Positions 52,043 to 60,999 of a stretch of DNA of 64,000 nucleotides are shown here, piece after piece. Location: assembly GCA_002841865.1 (NCBI GenBank), contig PHBD01000010.1, positions 30,854 through 94,853 on the forward strand. Reading direction: 5' to 3'. The notes under the pieces were generated by a model. It was given only the letters and a program-made list of their open reading frames with translations. It did not search any database and had not been told where the DNA came from. How positions within the stretch are numbered: the stretch's first letter is position 1; each line of letters begins with the position of its first letter. Source of the DNA: Deltaproteobacteria bacterium HGW-Deltaproteobacteria-19 (GTDB lineage Bacteria > Desulfobacterota > Syntrophia > Syntrophales > PHBD01). The position numbers were made by a program, and so were the translations under genes.

Positions 52043-53650
52043 TCAGCGCCCGGGAAGGGCGGTTCCCAGGACCCGGTTCAGTTCGGCGATGCGGTCCCGC
52101 AGGTCCGCCTGCTCCCCCCAGTTCGCAGCATCCAGGACCGGCCTGGATTCTCGGAGGCGTGCCACCGTCGTTTCGAGCTCGGCCATCAGCAACTCCCAGT
52201 CCACCTTTGGTGCGGCCGTCTCCGGCGATACCCGGGCTTCAACGGCCTCTCCCGGGACGAGGGTCACTTCATCCAGGTAATCGGGAATGTGCGCCCGGAT
52301 GCCGAAACGCTCGCGGATCTTTTCCGCCAGGACCTGCTGGGCTCCGTATTCTCCGTGGACGAGAAAGATCTCCATGCCCCCGGTCTCGAAGTGGGAAAGC
52401 CAGTCGAGGAGTTGAGACTGGCCGGCGTGGGCGGAAAAGCCGTTGATCGTAAACACCTTCGCCCGGACGGCTACGTCTTCCGCAAAAAGACGGACCTTCT
52501 GCGCCCCGTCGACGATGCGGCGCCCCGTCGTTCCCTGGGCCTGGAAACCCACAAAGACGACGCTCGCCCCTTCCCGCCAGAGATTGTGCCGGAGGTGGTG
52601 TTTGATCCGCCCGGCGTCGGCCATGCCGCTGGCCGAGATGACGATGGCCGGTCCGTCCTGCATATTGATGGCCATGGAGGCCTCCGTGGTCTCCGTCAGG
52701 CGGAGGTTCGGCACGGCCAGGGGGTTTTCCCCCCGCTTCAGCATCTCCTGCGAGTCTTCATCAAAGTAGGACGCGTTCCGGTTGAAGATCTCCGTCGCCC
52801 GGATCGCCAGCGGGCTGTCCACGTAAACGGGGATGCCCTTCGGGAGGCGGCCACTCTTCGCCAGCAGGTGGATGCAGTACAGGATCTCCTGGGTCCGCTC
52901 CACGGCAAAGGCCGGAATGATCACCTTTTCACCGCGCCCGTAACTGTAGGCGACGGCCTCCGCCAGTTCGTCGAGGCTTTCCTCCTCGTTCTTGTGGTCC
53001 CGGTTGCCATAGGTCGACTCGACAAACAGGAAATCCGCCTTGGTGATCACGCACGGGTTATGCATCATCAACTGGGAGGGACGCCCGATGTCGCCTGAAA
53101 ACACGATTTTCGCCGACTTTCCCGCCTCCTCGATCTCCATCTCGATCATGGCCGCGCCCAGGATGTGTCCCGCGTCCCGGAAAGCGACCCGGAGCCCCGG
53201 AAAGGGCTCGAAGGGATGATCGTACGGAACGGCCTCAAGATGGGAAAACGTATTCTCCGCATCCTGCCGCGTATAAAGCGGCGATATCCGCTTGTCCCCG
53301 TGCCGCAACCGCTTTTTGTTCTGCCACAGGGCCTCCATCTCCTGGATATGGGCGCTGTCCAGGAGCATCACCTCCAGCAGTTCCTTCGTTGGCGGAGTGG
53401 TGTAGATCCGGCCCCGGAATCCAGCCTTGACCATGCGGGGAAGGAGTCCCGAATGGTCCATGTGGGCATGAGTGATCAGGAAAAACTCTATCGTTCGCGG
53501 ATCGTATCCGTCCACTTGCCAGTTGCGCGACTCGATATCGCGGTTTCCCTGGTGAAAGCCGCAGTCCACGGCAAAGCGGTGTCCCATCGCCTCGACAAGA
53601 AAACAGGAGCCCGTCACGGTCCGGGCGGCTCCGAGAAACTTGATCTTCAT
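52043..53650 (-). CDS. MBL-fold/beta-CASP RNA exonuclease-like protein
   Basis: The 535-residue protein starts MKIKFLGAARTVTGSCFLVE and has the metal motif ITHAHMDHSG, then GDIGRPSQLM, and a beta-CASP domain with GMADAGRIKHHLRHN and FTINGFSAHAGQSQLLDWLS. This is the KH-less CPSF/YsbB-like class that degrades RNA or processes 3' ends. A longer open frame upstream has no family similarity. It lies between tadA and cobS with gaps of about 30 and 70 bases and may be unrelated to either. Confidence 0.9.
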   Translation of the reverse strand: MKIKFLGAARTVTGSCFLVEAMGHRFAVDCGFHQGNRDIESRNWQVDGYDPRTIEFFLITHAHMDHSGLLPRMVKAGFRGRIYTTPPTKELLEVMLLDSAHIQEMEALWQNKKRLRHGDKRISPLYTRQDAENTFSHLEAVPYDHPFEPFPGLRVAFRDAGHILGAAMIEMEIEEAGKSAKIVFSGDIGRPSQLMMHNPCVITKADFLFVESTYGNRDHKNEEESLDELAEAVAYSYGRGEKVIIPAFAVERTQEILYCIHLLAKSGRLPKGIPVYVDSPLAIRATEIFNRNASYFDEDSQEMLKRGENPLAVPNLRLTETTEASMAINMQDGPAIVISASGMADAGRIKHHLRHNLWREGASVVFVGFQAQGTTGRRIVDGAQKVRLFAEDVAVRAKVFTINGFSAHAGQSQLLDWLSHFETGGMEIFLVHGEYGAQQVLAEKIRERFGIRAHIPDYLDEVTLVPGEAVEARVSPETAAPKVDWELLMAELETTVARLRESRPVLDAANWGEQADLRDRIAELNRVLGTALPGR

Positions 53651-53721
53651 CCGTCGATTTCCTCCATCGCTGTTTGCAAATGCCGCCCCGCCGGAGAGGC
53701 TCTCCGGTTGCCCGGGACGTG

Positions 53722-54468
53722 TCAGATGCCAAGAGACGGCCACAGGGCCAACACAATAACCGGAACGATTTCCGCTATTTCACAGGATGCCCCCAAGGTA
53801 TCCCCCGTGAATCCTCCAATCTTTCGCCGGCAGATCACCAGCCAGCCGGATATGACGGCCAGGACCATCGCTGCCGCGGCAACACCCGGCCATCCCCCCA
53901 TTCCGGCCCCGCAGGCAAGGAGGAAAACAAGAGCCCACAAGGCATGCACCGACGATACCTTCCGGTGAAACGCGGTGGCCAGCCCCCCTTCCGAACGGGC
54001 ATAGGGCAGCCAGGCCATGGACCAGACCAGGGCCGACCGGCCGGCGACGGGCATCAGGATGACCGCCTGAATCCTCAGGGAAAGCGGAACGGCGTCCAGG
54101 AAGACCACCTTCAGCAGAATCGCCGACACGACCGCCACAACGCCCATGGTGCCGATCCGGCTGTCCCGCATGATCTCCAGGACCCTCTCCCGCGGACGGG
54201 CGCTTCCGAATCCATCCGCCGTGTCCGCCAGGCCGTCCATGTGGAGACCGCCGGAAAGGGCGATCAGCACAAGAACCGTACATGCGGCCGCCGGCAGGGA
54301 CGGAAGAGCGGCAAGAGCCACGCTGTCGACGATCAGGGCCACGATTCCGATGAAGAGACCTACCGGGGGGAAGAAAAGGACGCTGCCGGCAAGATCTTCA
54401 GACCTTTCAGGACGCCTTCCGAGAGGCAGGATCGTCAAGAAACGAAAGGCAGCCAGCAGGGGTTTCAT
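53722..54468 (-). CDS. cobS: Adenosylcobinamide-GDP ribazoletransferase (cobalamin synthase)
   Basis: Joins alpha-ribazole to adenosylcobinamide-GDP at the membrane. The 248-residue product has several hydrophobic segments and the metal motif GLHMDGLADTADGFGSARPR, plus RSALVWSMAWLPYAR and GGFTGDTLGASCEIAEI, as in CobS. Its ATG overlaps the cobT stop by 4 bases. Confidence 0.95.
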   Translation of the reverse strand: MKPLLAAFRFLTILPLGRRPERSEDLAGSVLFFPPVGLFIGIVALIVDSVALAALPSLPAAACTVLVLIALSGGLHMDGLADTADGFGSARPRERVLEIMRDSRIGTMGVVAVVSAILLKVVFLDAVPLSLRIQAVILMPVAGRSALVWSMAWLPYARSEGGLATAFHRKVSSVHALWALVFLLACGAGMGGWPGVAAAAMVLAVISGWLVICRRKIGGFTGDTLGASCEIAEIVPVIVLALWPSLGI

Positions 54469-55529
54469 GCCGGGGACCGCGAAACGGCCGCCTCCTCGAA
54501 GGTGGCCATTTCGGTGAGGATGCGGACCGCTGCTTCCACCAGGTTCATGGCCAGGGCCGCCCCGGTTCCCTCTCCAAGCCGCAGGTCCAGATCCAGGAGA
54601 GGACGCTTCCCGAGTGCCTGCAGGGCGATCCGGTGCCCCTGCTCAAGGCTCCGGTGGGAGGCGATCATGTATTGCGCGGAGGCAGGCGCCAGCCGGGCCG
54701 CGACAAGGGCTCCAGCTGTGGAGATGAAGCCGTCCACCAGGACCGGCTTCCTCCGCGACGCCGCACCAAGGATCAGCCCGGCGATGCCGCCGATCTCGAA
54801 GCCGCCCACGGCCGCCAGGACCCCGACGGGGTCGGCGGGATCGGGCCGGTTCACATCGAGGGCCTGCCGGACGACCGCTACTTTCCGGGCGAACTGTTCA
54901 TCGTCGATCCCCGTTCCCCTGCCGGTCGCCTCGGCGGCGTCGGCGCCGCTGAAGACGGAAACCATGGCGCTGCTCGGCGTTGTATTGCCGATACCCATGT
55001 CTCCGGTGGCGAAGACGTCCGTCTCCTCCGCCAGTTCCAGGGCCACCCGGATGCCTTCCTCCAGGGAGCGGACCGCCTCGTCACGGCTCATGGCGGGCCC
55101 CCGGGAGATATCCCGGGTTCCGGAGCCCAGCCGCCGCGAGAGAATCCGGCCCTCCCGGACCAGGTCTCCCAGGTCGCCGTCGACCCCCATGTCGACCACT
55201 ACGACCCGGGCACCCGCCAGGCGGGCCAGGACGTTGATGGCCGCCCCGCCACCGACGAAGTTGCGGACCATTTGAACCGTCACCTCCCGGGGATAGAGAC
55301 TCACGCCGGAGGCGGAGACGCCGTGGTCCGCCGCCATGGTCACCACCGTTTTTCGCGCCACCGGGGGAGGCATCAGAGCCGCCATGCCCGCCAGATCCTC
55401 CGCCAGGTCCATCACCCGGCCCAGGGCCCAGTGGGGCATCGCCAGCTGTTCGAGGCGCCGCCGGGCTCCGGCCCGGGCTTCCTGATCCGCGGGGACGATA
55501 CGGGAAAGCGTCTGTTCGAGGATTGTCAT
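54465..55529 (-). CDS. cobT: Nicotinate-nucleotide:dimethylbenzimidazole phosphoribosyltransferase
   Basis: Activates the lower-ligand base as an alpha-ribotide. The 354-residue product has MAADHGVSASGVSLYPREVT, VDMGVDGDL, GDMGIGNTTPSSAM, GGFEIGGIAGLILGAA and LGEGTGAALAMNLVEAA with the catalytic Glu. The ATG of MTILEQTL is used; a GTG two codons upstream also is open. The base accepted (DMB or another) cannot be read from sequence. Confidence 0.96.
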   Translation of the reverse strand: MTILEQTLSRIVPADQEARAGARRRLEQLAMPHWALGRVMDLAEDLAGMAALMPPPVARKTVVTMAADHGVSASGVSLYPREVTVQMVRNFVGGGAAINVLARLAGARVVVVDMGVDGDLGDLVREGRILSRRLGSGTRDISRGPAMSRDEAVRSLEEGIRVALELAEETDVFATGDMGIGNTTPSSAMVSVFSGADAAEATGRGTGIDDEQFARKVAVVRQALDVNRPDPADPVGVLAAVGGFEIGGIAGLILGAASRRKPVLVDGFISTAGALVAARLAPASAQYMIASHRSLEQGHRIALQALGKRPLLDLDLRLGEGTGAALAMNLVEAAVRILTEMATFEEAAVSRSPA

Positions 55530-55595
55530 GGGCACCCTATAAAGTCATCGGGAAAAACCGTCAAGGGAAACCAGCCGTGCCGGCCGGGCGCGGCC

Positions 55596-56207
55596 TCATT
55601 CGTTCCGCCGTAAATCGCCTCCCTTGATCACCGCGGCGATCCCGCTGACCATCAGAACCACCCGGTCCGCCCCCCGGGCGATGACCTGGTTGCACCGCCC
55701 GGCCAGGTCCCGGAAGCGGCGGGAAAGAGGGTTGTCGGGAACGATCCCCATGCCGACCTCATTCGTCACAAAGATCACCGTTCCGGGAAGATCCGCACAG
55801 GCCCGGAGCACCTCCCGGCATCGTTCTTCCATTTCGTCCTCCGTGATCGCTGCGGGTCCGGCCGGATCGGACGGCGCATTCATAGCCTCCGCTCCGTTCT
55901 CCTGGGCGGACCGGAGCGTCTCCTCATACAGCAGGTTGTTCACCCAGAGGGTCAGGCAGTCCACCAGGATGACGGAGCTGTCCGCGGCCCGGCGAAGGGC
56001 CCCGGGAAGATCCACCGTCTCCTCGATGGTGATCCAGCCGGCGCCTCTTGCCTGCTGATGGCGCCGGATCCGCTCGGCCATCTCCCCGTCGACGGCGGGA
56101 CAGGTAGCGACAAAGGTCTTCTTTCCCGCGATGGACTCGGCCAGTTCCTGGGCGTGCCGGCTCTTGCCGCTCCGGCTTCCCCCCGTGACCAGAACGATTT
56201 CCGCCAT
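55596..56207 (-). CDS. cobU: Adenosylcobinamide kinase / guanylyltransferase
   Basis: The 203-residue product activates cobinamide before CobS. It has the P-loop VTGGSRSGKSRHAQELA at about 6-22, LVDCLTLWVNNLL, and NEVGMGIVPDNPLSRRFRDL, all CobU/CobP hallmarks. The longer open frame lies inside cbiR and is rejected. Its ATG shares one base with the cbiR stop. Confidence 0.95.
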   Translation of the reverse strand: MAEIVLVTGGSRSGKSRHAQELAESIAGKKTFVATCPAVDGEMAERIRRHQQARGAGWITIEETVDLPGALRRAADSSVILVDCLTLWVNNLLYEETLRSAQENGAEAMNAPSDPAGPAAITEDEMEERCREVLRACADLPGTVIFVTNEVGMGIVPDNPLSRRFRDLAGRCNQVIARGADRVVLMVSGIAAVIKGGDLRRNE

Positions 56208-57001
56208 CAGAGCCTCTCCTCCAGGGCCAGCAGCGATGTTCGCAGATCCTCCCCGGAAAAGACCTCTACGGAAAGTCCCCCCCTGTACTCCTCCAGAAAG
56301 GGCCGGAGCTTCTTCCACGCCTCCTCCGGCAGAGCGGCGGCGCTCCGATGGTCCCGCCCTTCCATCAGGCCGTGCAGATGGATCATCTCCACTCCCTCCT
56401 CCATGATATCGAGAGCCCCGGCAAGATCCTCGCCGCCGGCCAGGAGATGGCCCACGTCCAGGCACCAGGAGAGGCCGTATTCCGTCACCAGCGGGCGGAT
56501 CCATTCGAGGGGATAGCCCAGGTTCTCCACGACCATCCGCGACCGGTCCAGGCCCCCCGCCAGCATGTCCCGAAGCGACAACGCCAGGCGCTCCCGCCAT
56601 CCGTTGAGGGAAAGGGGGCTGTCCAGACCACCCTCTTCCAGGTGGAGGACCCAGGCAGACGGATCGAGCGGCCGGGTGCGGTCATGAAAGCGCAGCATTG
56701 TTTCGCAGTCGCGGCGGCGCTGCGCTTCGTCGACGGCCCCCAGCGACAGGCCCGTGGGCAGGTGGATGTTGTATGTCAGGTCCAAGTCCTCTCCCAGCCT
56801 CCGCATCTCGTCAATTTCGGCAGGGGCGGGCAGGTTGTCCTCCCGGCCGCTCTCGAAGAGAATGATCTCCACCTCGTCCACCAGGGGTCCCAGGAAGCGG
56901 ATGTTGGGCAGGATCGGGGCCGGCACAATGTATGACGTTGTACCGAGTCGGAAGGGGAATCGCCCTTTCAGGGCGGGCCAGGATTCCAGGGGTGGATCCA
57001 T
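56207..57001 (-). CDS. cbiR: CbiR-like cobamide-remodelling hydrolase (AP-endonuclease-2-type TIM barrel)
   Basis: The 264-residue protein begins FRLGTTSYIVPAPILPNIRF after a short lead, a pattern I associate with CbiR, the enzyme described in Akkermansia that hydrolyses the nucleotide loop of cobamides so the lower ligand can be replaced. The barrel keeps metal-like residues in VVENLGY, CLDVGHLLAG, MIHLHG and SVEVFSGEDL. It starts the cobU-cobT-cobS transcript, with overlaps throughout. The assignment rests on sequence feel and context, not on a search; a generic sugar-isomerase fold is the alternative. Confidence 0.7.
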   Translation of the reverse strand: MDPPLESWPALKGRFPFRLGTTSYIVPAPILPNIRFLGPLVDEVEIILFESGREDNLPAPAEIDEMRRLGEDLDLTYNIHLPTGLSLGAVDEAQRRRDCETMLRFHDRTRPLDPSAWVLHLEEGGLDSPLSLNGWRERLALSLRDMLAGGLDRSRMVVENLGYPLEWIRPLVTEYGLSWCLDVGHLLAGGEDLAGALDIMEEGVEMIHLHGLMEGRDHRSAAALPEEAWKKLRPFLEEYRGGLSVEVFSGEDLRTSLLALEERL

Positions 57002-57061
57002 ACGCGCTCTCGTTTCAGCCGGAATGAAGAAGCAGAACATTCTTGCAGGATCGCTCGGCGG

Positions 57062-58003
57062 ATGCTAAACACGGACCGTCGTCCCATGTCAAGAGCCACC
57101 GCCTTCATAAACGGAAATCCTTCCCTGCCGTATCCGGCCGTGGAGCGCGCCTCCTCCGGGGTCGCGCTTCTCGCTTTTCTGGCTGTTTTCTGCTTTTTTT
57201 CCTCAACCGTGTCGGCAACCCCGCCGCAGCGGATCGTGTCCCTCGCCCCGAACATGACGGAAATCCTCTTCGACCTGGGGCTGGGCGACCGGGTGGTGGG
57301 CGTGACCCGGTTCTGCGACTGGCCGACCGCCGCAAAAAGAAAGCCGCAGGTGGGAGGCTACACGAATCCGTCCCTGGAGGCGATCGTCGCCCTCCGGCCC
57401 GACCTGGTGGTCATGACCGACGAGGGAAATCCGCGGGAAATCCACGACCGGCTTGTCCGCCTCGGCATCGCCGTCTATGTGTTCCGGGCCAAACGGCTGG
57501 CGGAGCTGCCGCAGGCCCTGCGAAATATCGGGCCCGCCGTCGGTGCGGAAAAAGCCGCGGATAAGCGCGCCGCCGCCATTGAGGATGCCCTGCGCCGCTT
57601 CTCGGCCCGGGCGAAGCAGCGGGAGGCGGGAATCAGGACGGCGCTGTTTGTCATCCAACCGGAGCCCCTGATGGTTGCCGGACCGGGAACGGTCATCGAC
57701 GACGCCATGACCATTCTGGGCATCCGGAATATTGTCTCCGGCACGGCGGCTCCCTACCCGAAAGTAAACGTCGAGGAAGTCTTCCGCCGGTCTCCCGACG
57801 TGATTTTCATCGGCCGGGGATCCATGACCGGAACGAGAGGTTCAAAACTGCTTCAACAGTGGAAGACATTGCCGGCTGTCCGGAAGGGACGATTGCACGT
57901 AGTGGGGGAAACCCTGTATCGTCTCTCGCCAAGGCTCCTGGAAGGAATGGAAGAAATGGCGAGTCTGCTGGAACGTTCCGGCGGGACCGCCGGAAAGAGG
58001 TAA
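57062..58003 (+). CDS. btuF: BtuF-like cobalamin/cobinamide-binding periplasmic protein
   Basis: The 313-residue protein has a hydrophobic export segment (VALLAFLAVFCFFSSTVSA) and a BtuF fold: RIVSLAPNMTEILFDLGLGD, VVGVTRFCDWP, GGYTNPSLEAIVALRPDLVV, a long helix and GIRNIVSGTAAPYPKVNVEE. It captures corrinoids for an ABC importer. No btuCD genes are adjacent. It diverges from cbiR with 60 bases between, where no clear cobalamin riboswitch could be seen. An ATG at 57086 is an alternative start. Confidence 0.85.
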   Translation: MLNTDRRPMSRATAFINGNPSLPYPAVERASSGVALLAFLAVFCFFSSTVSATPPQRIVSLAPNMTEILFDLGLGDRVVGVTRFCDWPTAAKRKPQVGGYTNPSLEAIVALRPDLVVMTDEGNPREIHDRLVRLGIAVYVFRAKRLAELPQALRNIGPAVGAEKAADKRAAAIEDALRRFSARAKQREAGIRTALFVIQPEPLMVAGPGTVIDDAMTILGIRNIVSGTAAPYPKVNVEEVFRRSPDVIFIGRGSMTGTRGSKLLQQWKTLPAVRKGRLHVVGETLYRLSPRLLEGMEEMASLLERSGGTAGKR

Positions 58004-58007
58004 CAGG

Positions 58008-58775
58008 ATGGATTGGCTGACCGCTCTGATTCTGGGCATCGTGGAGGGAGTCTCCGAGTTCCTGCCCATCTCGTCCACGGGCCATATGATCCTGGCCTCC
58101 CAGCTGATGGGGCTCGGCCACACGGAGTTCCTCAAGAGCTTCGAAATCGCCATCCAGGTCGGCGCCATCCTCTCGGTTGTGGCCCTGTACTGGCGGCGCC
58201 TGCTCATAGACTTCGAGACCATGAAAAAACTGGTCGTCGCGTTCCTCCCCACGGCGATCCTGGGCTTCACCCTCTATCGACTGGTCAAGCAGTTCCTCCT
58301 CGGCTCCCCGAACGTGGTCCTCTGGTCCCTGTTTCTGGGCGGGATCTTCATCATTGTCTTCGAATACCTGCACCGGGAGCGGGAAGACGCCGTGGATGAC
58401 CTGTCCGGCATCACCTACCGGCAGGCCTTCCTGATCGGACTCTTCCAGTCCATCGCCATGGTCCCGGGGGTTTCCCGATCCGCCGCCACGATCATCGGCG
58501 GGCTGGCCCTGGGCCTTCGGCGGAAGACCATCGTCGAGTTCTCCTTTCTCCTGGCGGTGCCCACCATGCTGGCCGCCACCGCCTACGACCTACTCAAGAG
58601 CGGCTCCGCCTTCTCCATGGACCAGATGGGATTCCTGGCCGTCGGTTTCGTGTCTTCCTTTATTGTGGCACTCCTCAGCATCAAATTCCTCCTCTCCTTC
58701 ATCCAGACCCACACGTTCATCCCCTTCGGCATCTACCGGATCGCCTTCGTCGCCCTCTGGGTGCTGTTTCTGTAG
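58008..58775 (+). CDS. uppP: Undecaprenyl-diphosphatase UppP (BacA family)
   Basis: Recycles the lipid carrier for cell-wall synthesis. The 255-residue membrane protein has the two catalytic motifs GIVEGVSEFLPISSTGHMIL and PGVSRSAATIIGGLALGLRR and about eight membrane segments. It starts 4 bases after the btuF stop with AGAGG overlapping that stop region, so the two are likely cotranscribed. Confidence 0.95.
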   Translation: MDWLTALILGIVEGVSEFLPISSTGHMILASQLMGLGHTEFLKSFEIAIQVGAILSVVALYWRRLLIDFETMKKLVVAFLPTAILGFTLYRLVKQFLLGSPNVVLWSLFLGGIFIIVFEYLHREREDAVDDLSGITYRQAFLIGLFQSIAMVPGVSRSAATIIGGLALGLRRKTIVEFSFLLAVPTMLAATAYDLLKSGSAFSMDQMGFLAVGFVSSFIVALLSIKFLLSFIQTHTFIPFGIYRIAFVALWVLFL

Positions 58776-58890
58776 ACGAAAACCCCGCGACAGCCCTGGC
58801 TCTGAAGCTGTCCGGCCAGGGGAGACATTCCCTCTTTACCCGCCGCCGGAATTCGCCTACATATTCCGGGAGACCGCCAGAGAGGAGACC

Positions 58891-59901
58891 ATGAGCCAGC
58901 CGGAAGACAGCTTCGAGATCCGCCTGATGCAGCCGGAAGACGCGGACGGTACGGTTGCACTGTACCGGGCCACCTACGGAGACGCCTACCCGATCCGGGA
59001 GATCTATGATCCGCAGGCCCTCCTGCGCCAGCAGGAAACGGGGGCGATGTACCACGTGGTCTGCATGACGAAGGACGGGCTCGTGGCGGGACATTGGGGC
59101 CTCTACCGGACTTCGGCGCCCTTTCCGAGCCTCTACGAGGCGGGGCATGGCATGGTCCTGCCGGAATTCCGGAACCGGGGCCTGAACGACCGGATCGCCC
59201 GGTACACCCTCGAGACGCTGATCCCCCGGCTCGGCATCCCCGCGGTATGGGGAGAAGCGGTGGCCAACCACCTCTTCATGCAGAAGACCTGCGCGGTGGC
59301 CGGCTACAGCGAGACCGGGATTGAACTGGACCTGATGCCCGCCGCCTCCTACGAGAAGGAGAAGAGCGCCTCCGGCCGGGTCGGCGCGGTCCTTATGTTC
59401 AGGCTCTATCAAACCAGGGGGCAGACGATCCGCCTGCCGGACCCGTACGCGGGGATTCTCCGCGAGCTCCACCGGGAGGCCCACGACGCACCCCACGTGT
59501 ACCGGAACGCCCTCCCGTACGCGCCGCCGGAAGGTCCGTCGGAGGTGCAATCCGTTGCCTTCGAGGGGGCGAACCTGGCCCGCCTGACCATCCGTGAAAT
59601 CGGCTCCGACCTCTCCCAGATCCTGCGGGGAAAAGAAGCTGACCTGACCGGTGACGGAGCCACGGTATTCCAGGTTTACCTTCGCCTGACGGACCCGGCG
59701 GTCGGATTCGCAGTCCGGACCCTGCGAGAACTCGGATATTTTTTCGGGGGTGTTCTGCCCCGCTGGTTCGATGACGACGGCCTGATGATGCAGAAGACCC
59801 TCCACGAACCGAATGTTCCGGGTCTCCGGCTGCACAGCGACAAGGCAAAGATGATTCTGGATTTTATCCTCCGGGACCGGGCGGAGGTGACGGCCAGCTG
59901 A
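58891..59901 (+). CDS. GNAT acetyltransferase-like protein with extra C-terminal module
   Basis: The 336-residue product has an N-terminal GNAT domain (EIRLMQPEDADGTVALYRAT, HGMVLPEFRNRGLNDRIARY, GEAVANHLFMQKTCAVAGYS) at about 7-160. The rest (DPYAGILRELHREAHDAPHV, VYLRLTDPAVGFAVRTLREL, GYFFGGVLPRW) is a separate module that resembles the end of the protein at 62106-63440. The start follows GAGGAG. It precedes xdhC by 28 bases. The substrate is unknown. Confidence 0.8.
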   Translation: MSQPEDSFEIRLMQPEDADGTVALYRATYGDAYPIREIYDPQALLRQQETGAMYHVVCMTKDGLVAGHWGLYRTSAPFPSLYEAGHGMVLPEFRNRGLNDRIARYTLETLIPRLGIPAVWGEAVANHLFMQKTCAVAGYSETGIELDLMPAASYEKEKSASGRVGAVLMFRLYQTRGQTIRLPDPYAGILRELHREAHDAPHVYRNALPYAPPEGPSEVQSVAFEGANLARLTIREIGSDLSQILRGKEADLTGDGATVFQVYLRLTDPAVGFAVRTLRELGYFFGGVLPRWFDDDGLMMQKTLHEPNVPGLRLHSDKAKMILDFILRDRAEVTAS

Positions 59902-59929
59902 AGTCGGCACCCCGACGGGAGGCACATCC

Positions 59930-60976
59930 ATGAGAACCCTGTTCCGCTGCATTCGCGATCTCCTGGCCGCCGGGAATAAATGCACCGTCGCCCAGATCGT
60001 CTCCACCAGCGGCTCGTCGCCCCGCTCCGCCGGGACGCGCATGATCGTCCCGTCTTCCGGCCGCCCTCTCGGAACCGTCGGAGGCGGCGCCCTGGAGGCC
60101 AGGGCCGCTGAGATTGCCCGGGACGTCCTTCATACCGGCGAAGTCGTCCTGGAGATCTTTGTCCTCGATGCGGAGAAGGCCGGCGATCCCGGCATGATTT
60201 GCGGCGGTACGGCGGAGCTCTTGGTCTATCGCCTGGAAGCGGCGGATCCGGACGCGCTTTCGCTCTACCGGGAAGCCGCCGCCGTTCTCGAGACGCGCGG
60301 CAGGGTCCGCCTCGTCACCCGGATCCCCCGGAAAGGGGAGCGGGATCGCATCGCCCAGTGGCTGATCCGGGAAGACGGCTCCGTGATCGGACCACCGGAA
60401 CCGGAGGGAGGGCTTGCCACCCTGATCACCGCAGGAATGGATGTGACAGGACCAACGGTTGCATCTGCAGCGGGCAGTCGGTTCCTGCTGGAATCCCTTT
60501 ACGGCGGGGAAACGGTCCATCTGTTCGGGGCCGGCCACGTCGCCCGATCCCTGGCCCCGCTCCTGGAGATGACGGGCTTCCGGACCGTTGTCCTCGACGA
60601 CCGGGCGGAATTCGCCAACCGGGAGCGGTTCCCCGGGGCGGACCGGATCGTCCTGCTCGACGCCTGGGATCGCGCCCTGGAAGGCCAAGACGCCGGGCCG
60701 GAGGGATTCCTTGTCATCATGACTCGTGGCCATGCCTTCGACCGGGACGTCCTGCGGCAGGCCCTGCGGACCACCGCCAGTTACATCGGCATGATCAGCA
60801 GCAGGAGGAAGCGGGACGCCATCTTCGCCGCCCTGCGGGAGGAAGGATTCACGGAAGAGGACCTGAAAAGGGTTTATGCCCCCATCGGGCTTCCCATCGG
60901 GGCCGAGACGCCGGAAGAGATCGCCGTCAGCATCGCCGCGGAGCTGATCCGTCATCGGGCCGGCATCGAGTCCTGA
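59930..60976 (+). CDS. XdhC/CoxI family molybdenum-enzyme maturation factor
   Basis: The 348-residue protein has the N-terminal XdhC domain (VSTSGSSPRSAGTRMIVPSS, GTVGGGALEARAAEIARDVL, MICGGTAELLVYRLE) and a C-terminal Rossmann domain (HLFGAGHVARSLAPLLEMTG, FRTVVLDDRAEFANRERFP). XdhC proteins sulfurate or insert molybdenum cofactor into xanthine dehydrogenase-type enzymes. No xdhA, xdhB or selenium-dependent hydroxylase genes are in the window. Confidence 0.88.
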   Translation: MRTLFRCIRDLLAAGNKCTVAQIVSTSGSSPRSAGTRMIVPSSGRPLGTVGGGALEARAAEIARDVLHTGEVVLEIFVLDAEKAGDPGMICGGTAELLVYRLEAADPDALSLYREAAAVLETRGRVRLVTRIPRKGERDRIAQWLIREDGSVIGPPEPEGGLATLITAGMDVTGPTVASAAGSRFLLESLYGGETVHLFGAGHVARSLAPLLEMTGFRTVVLDDRAEFANRERFPGADRIVLLDAWDRALEGQDAGPEGFLVIMTRGHAFDRDVLRQALRTTASYIGMISSRRKRDAIFAALREEGFTEEDLKRVYAPIGLPIGAETPEEIAVSIAAELIRHRAGIES

Positions 60977-60999
60977 CGGACGAGGGGCCGCCGCTCTGT

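Noticed and set aside
57002..57061. Possible cobalamin riboswitch between cbiR and btuF
   Set aside because: The 60-base gap is too short for the riboswitch and no conserved B12-box was seen.
58717..60042. A 441-codon minus-strand frame opposite the GNAT gene
   Set aside because: The plus strand has a ribosome site and GNAT motifs; the minus frame is an antisense artefact.
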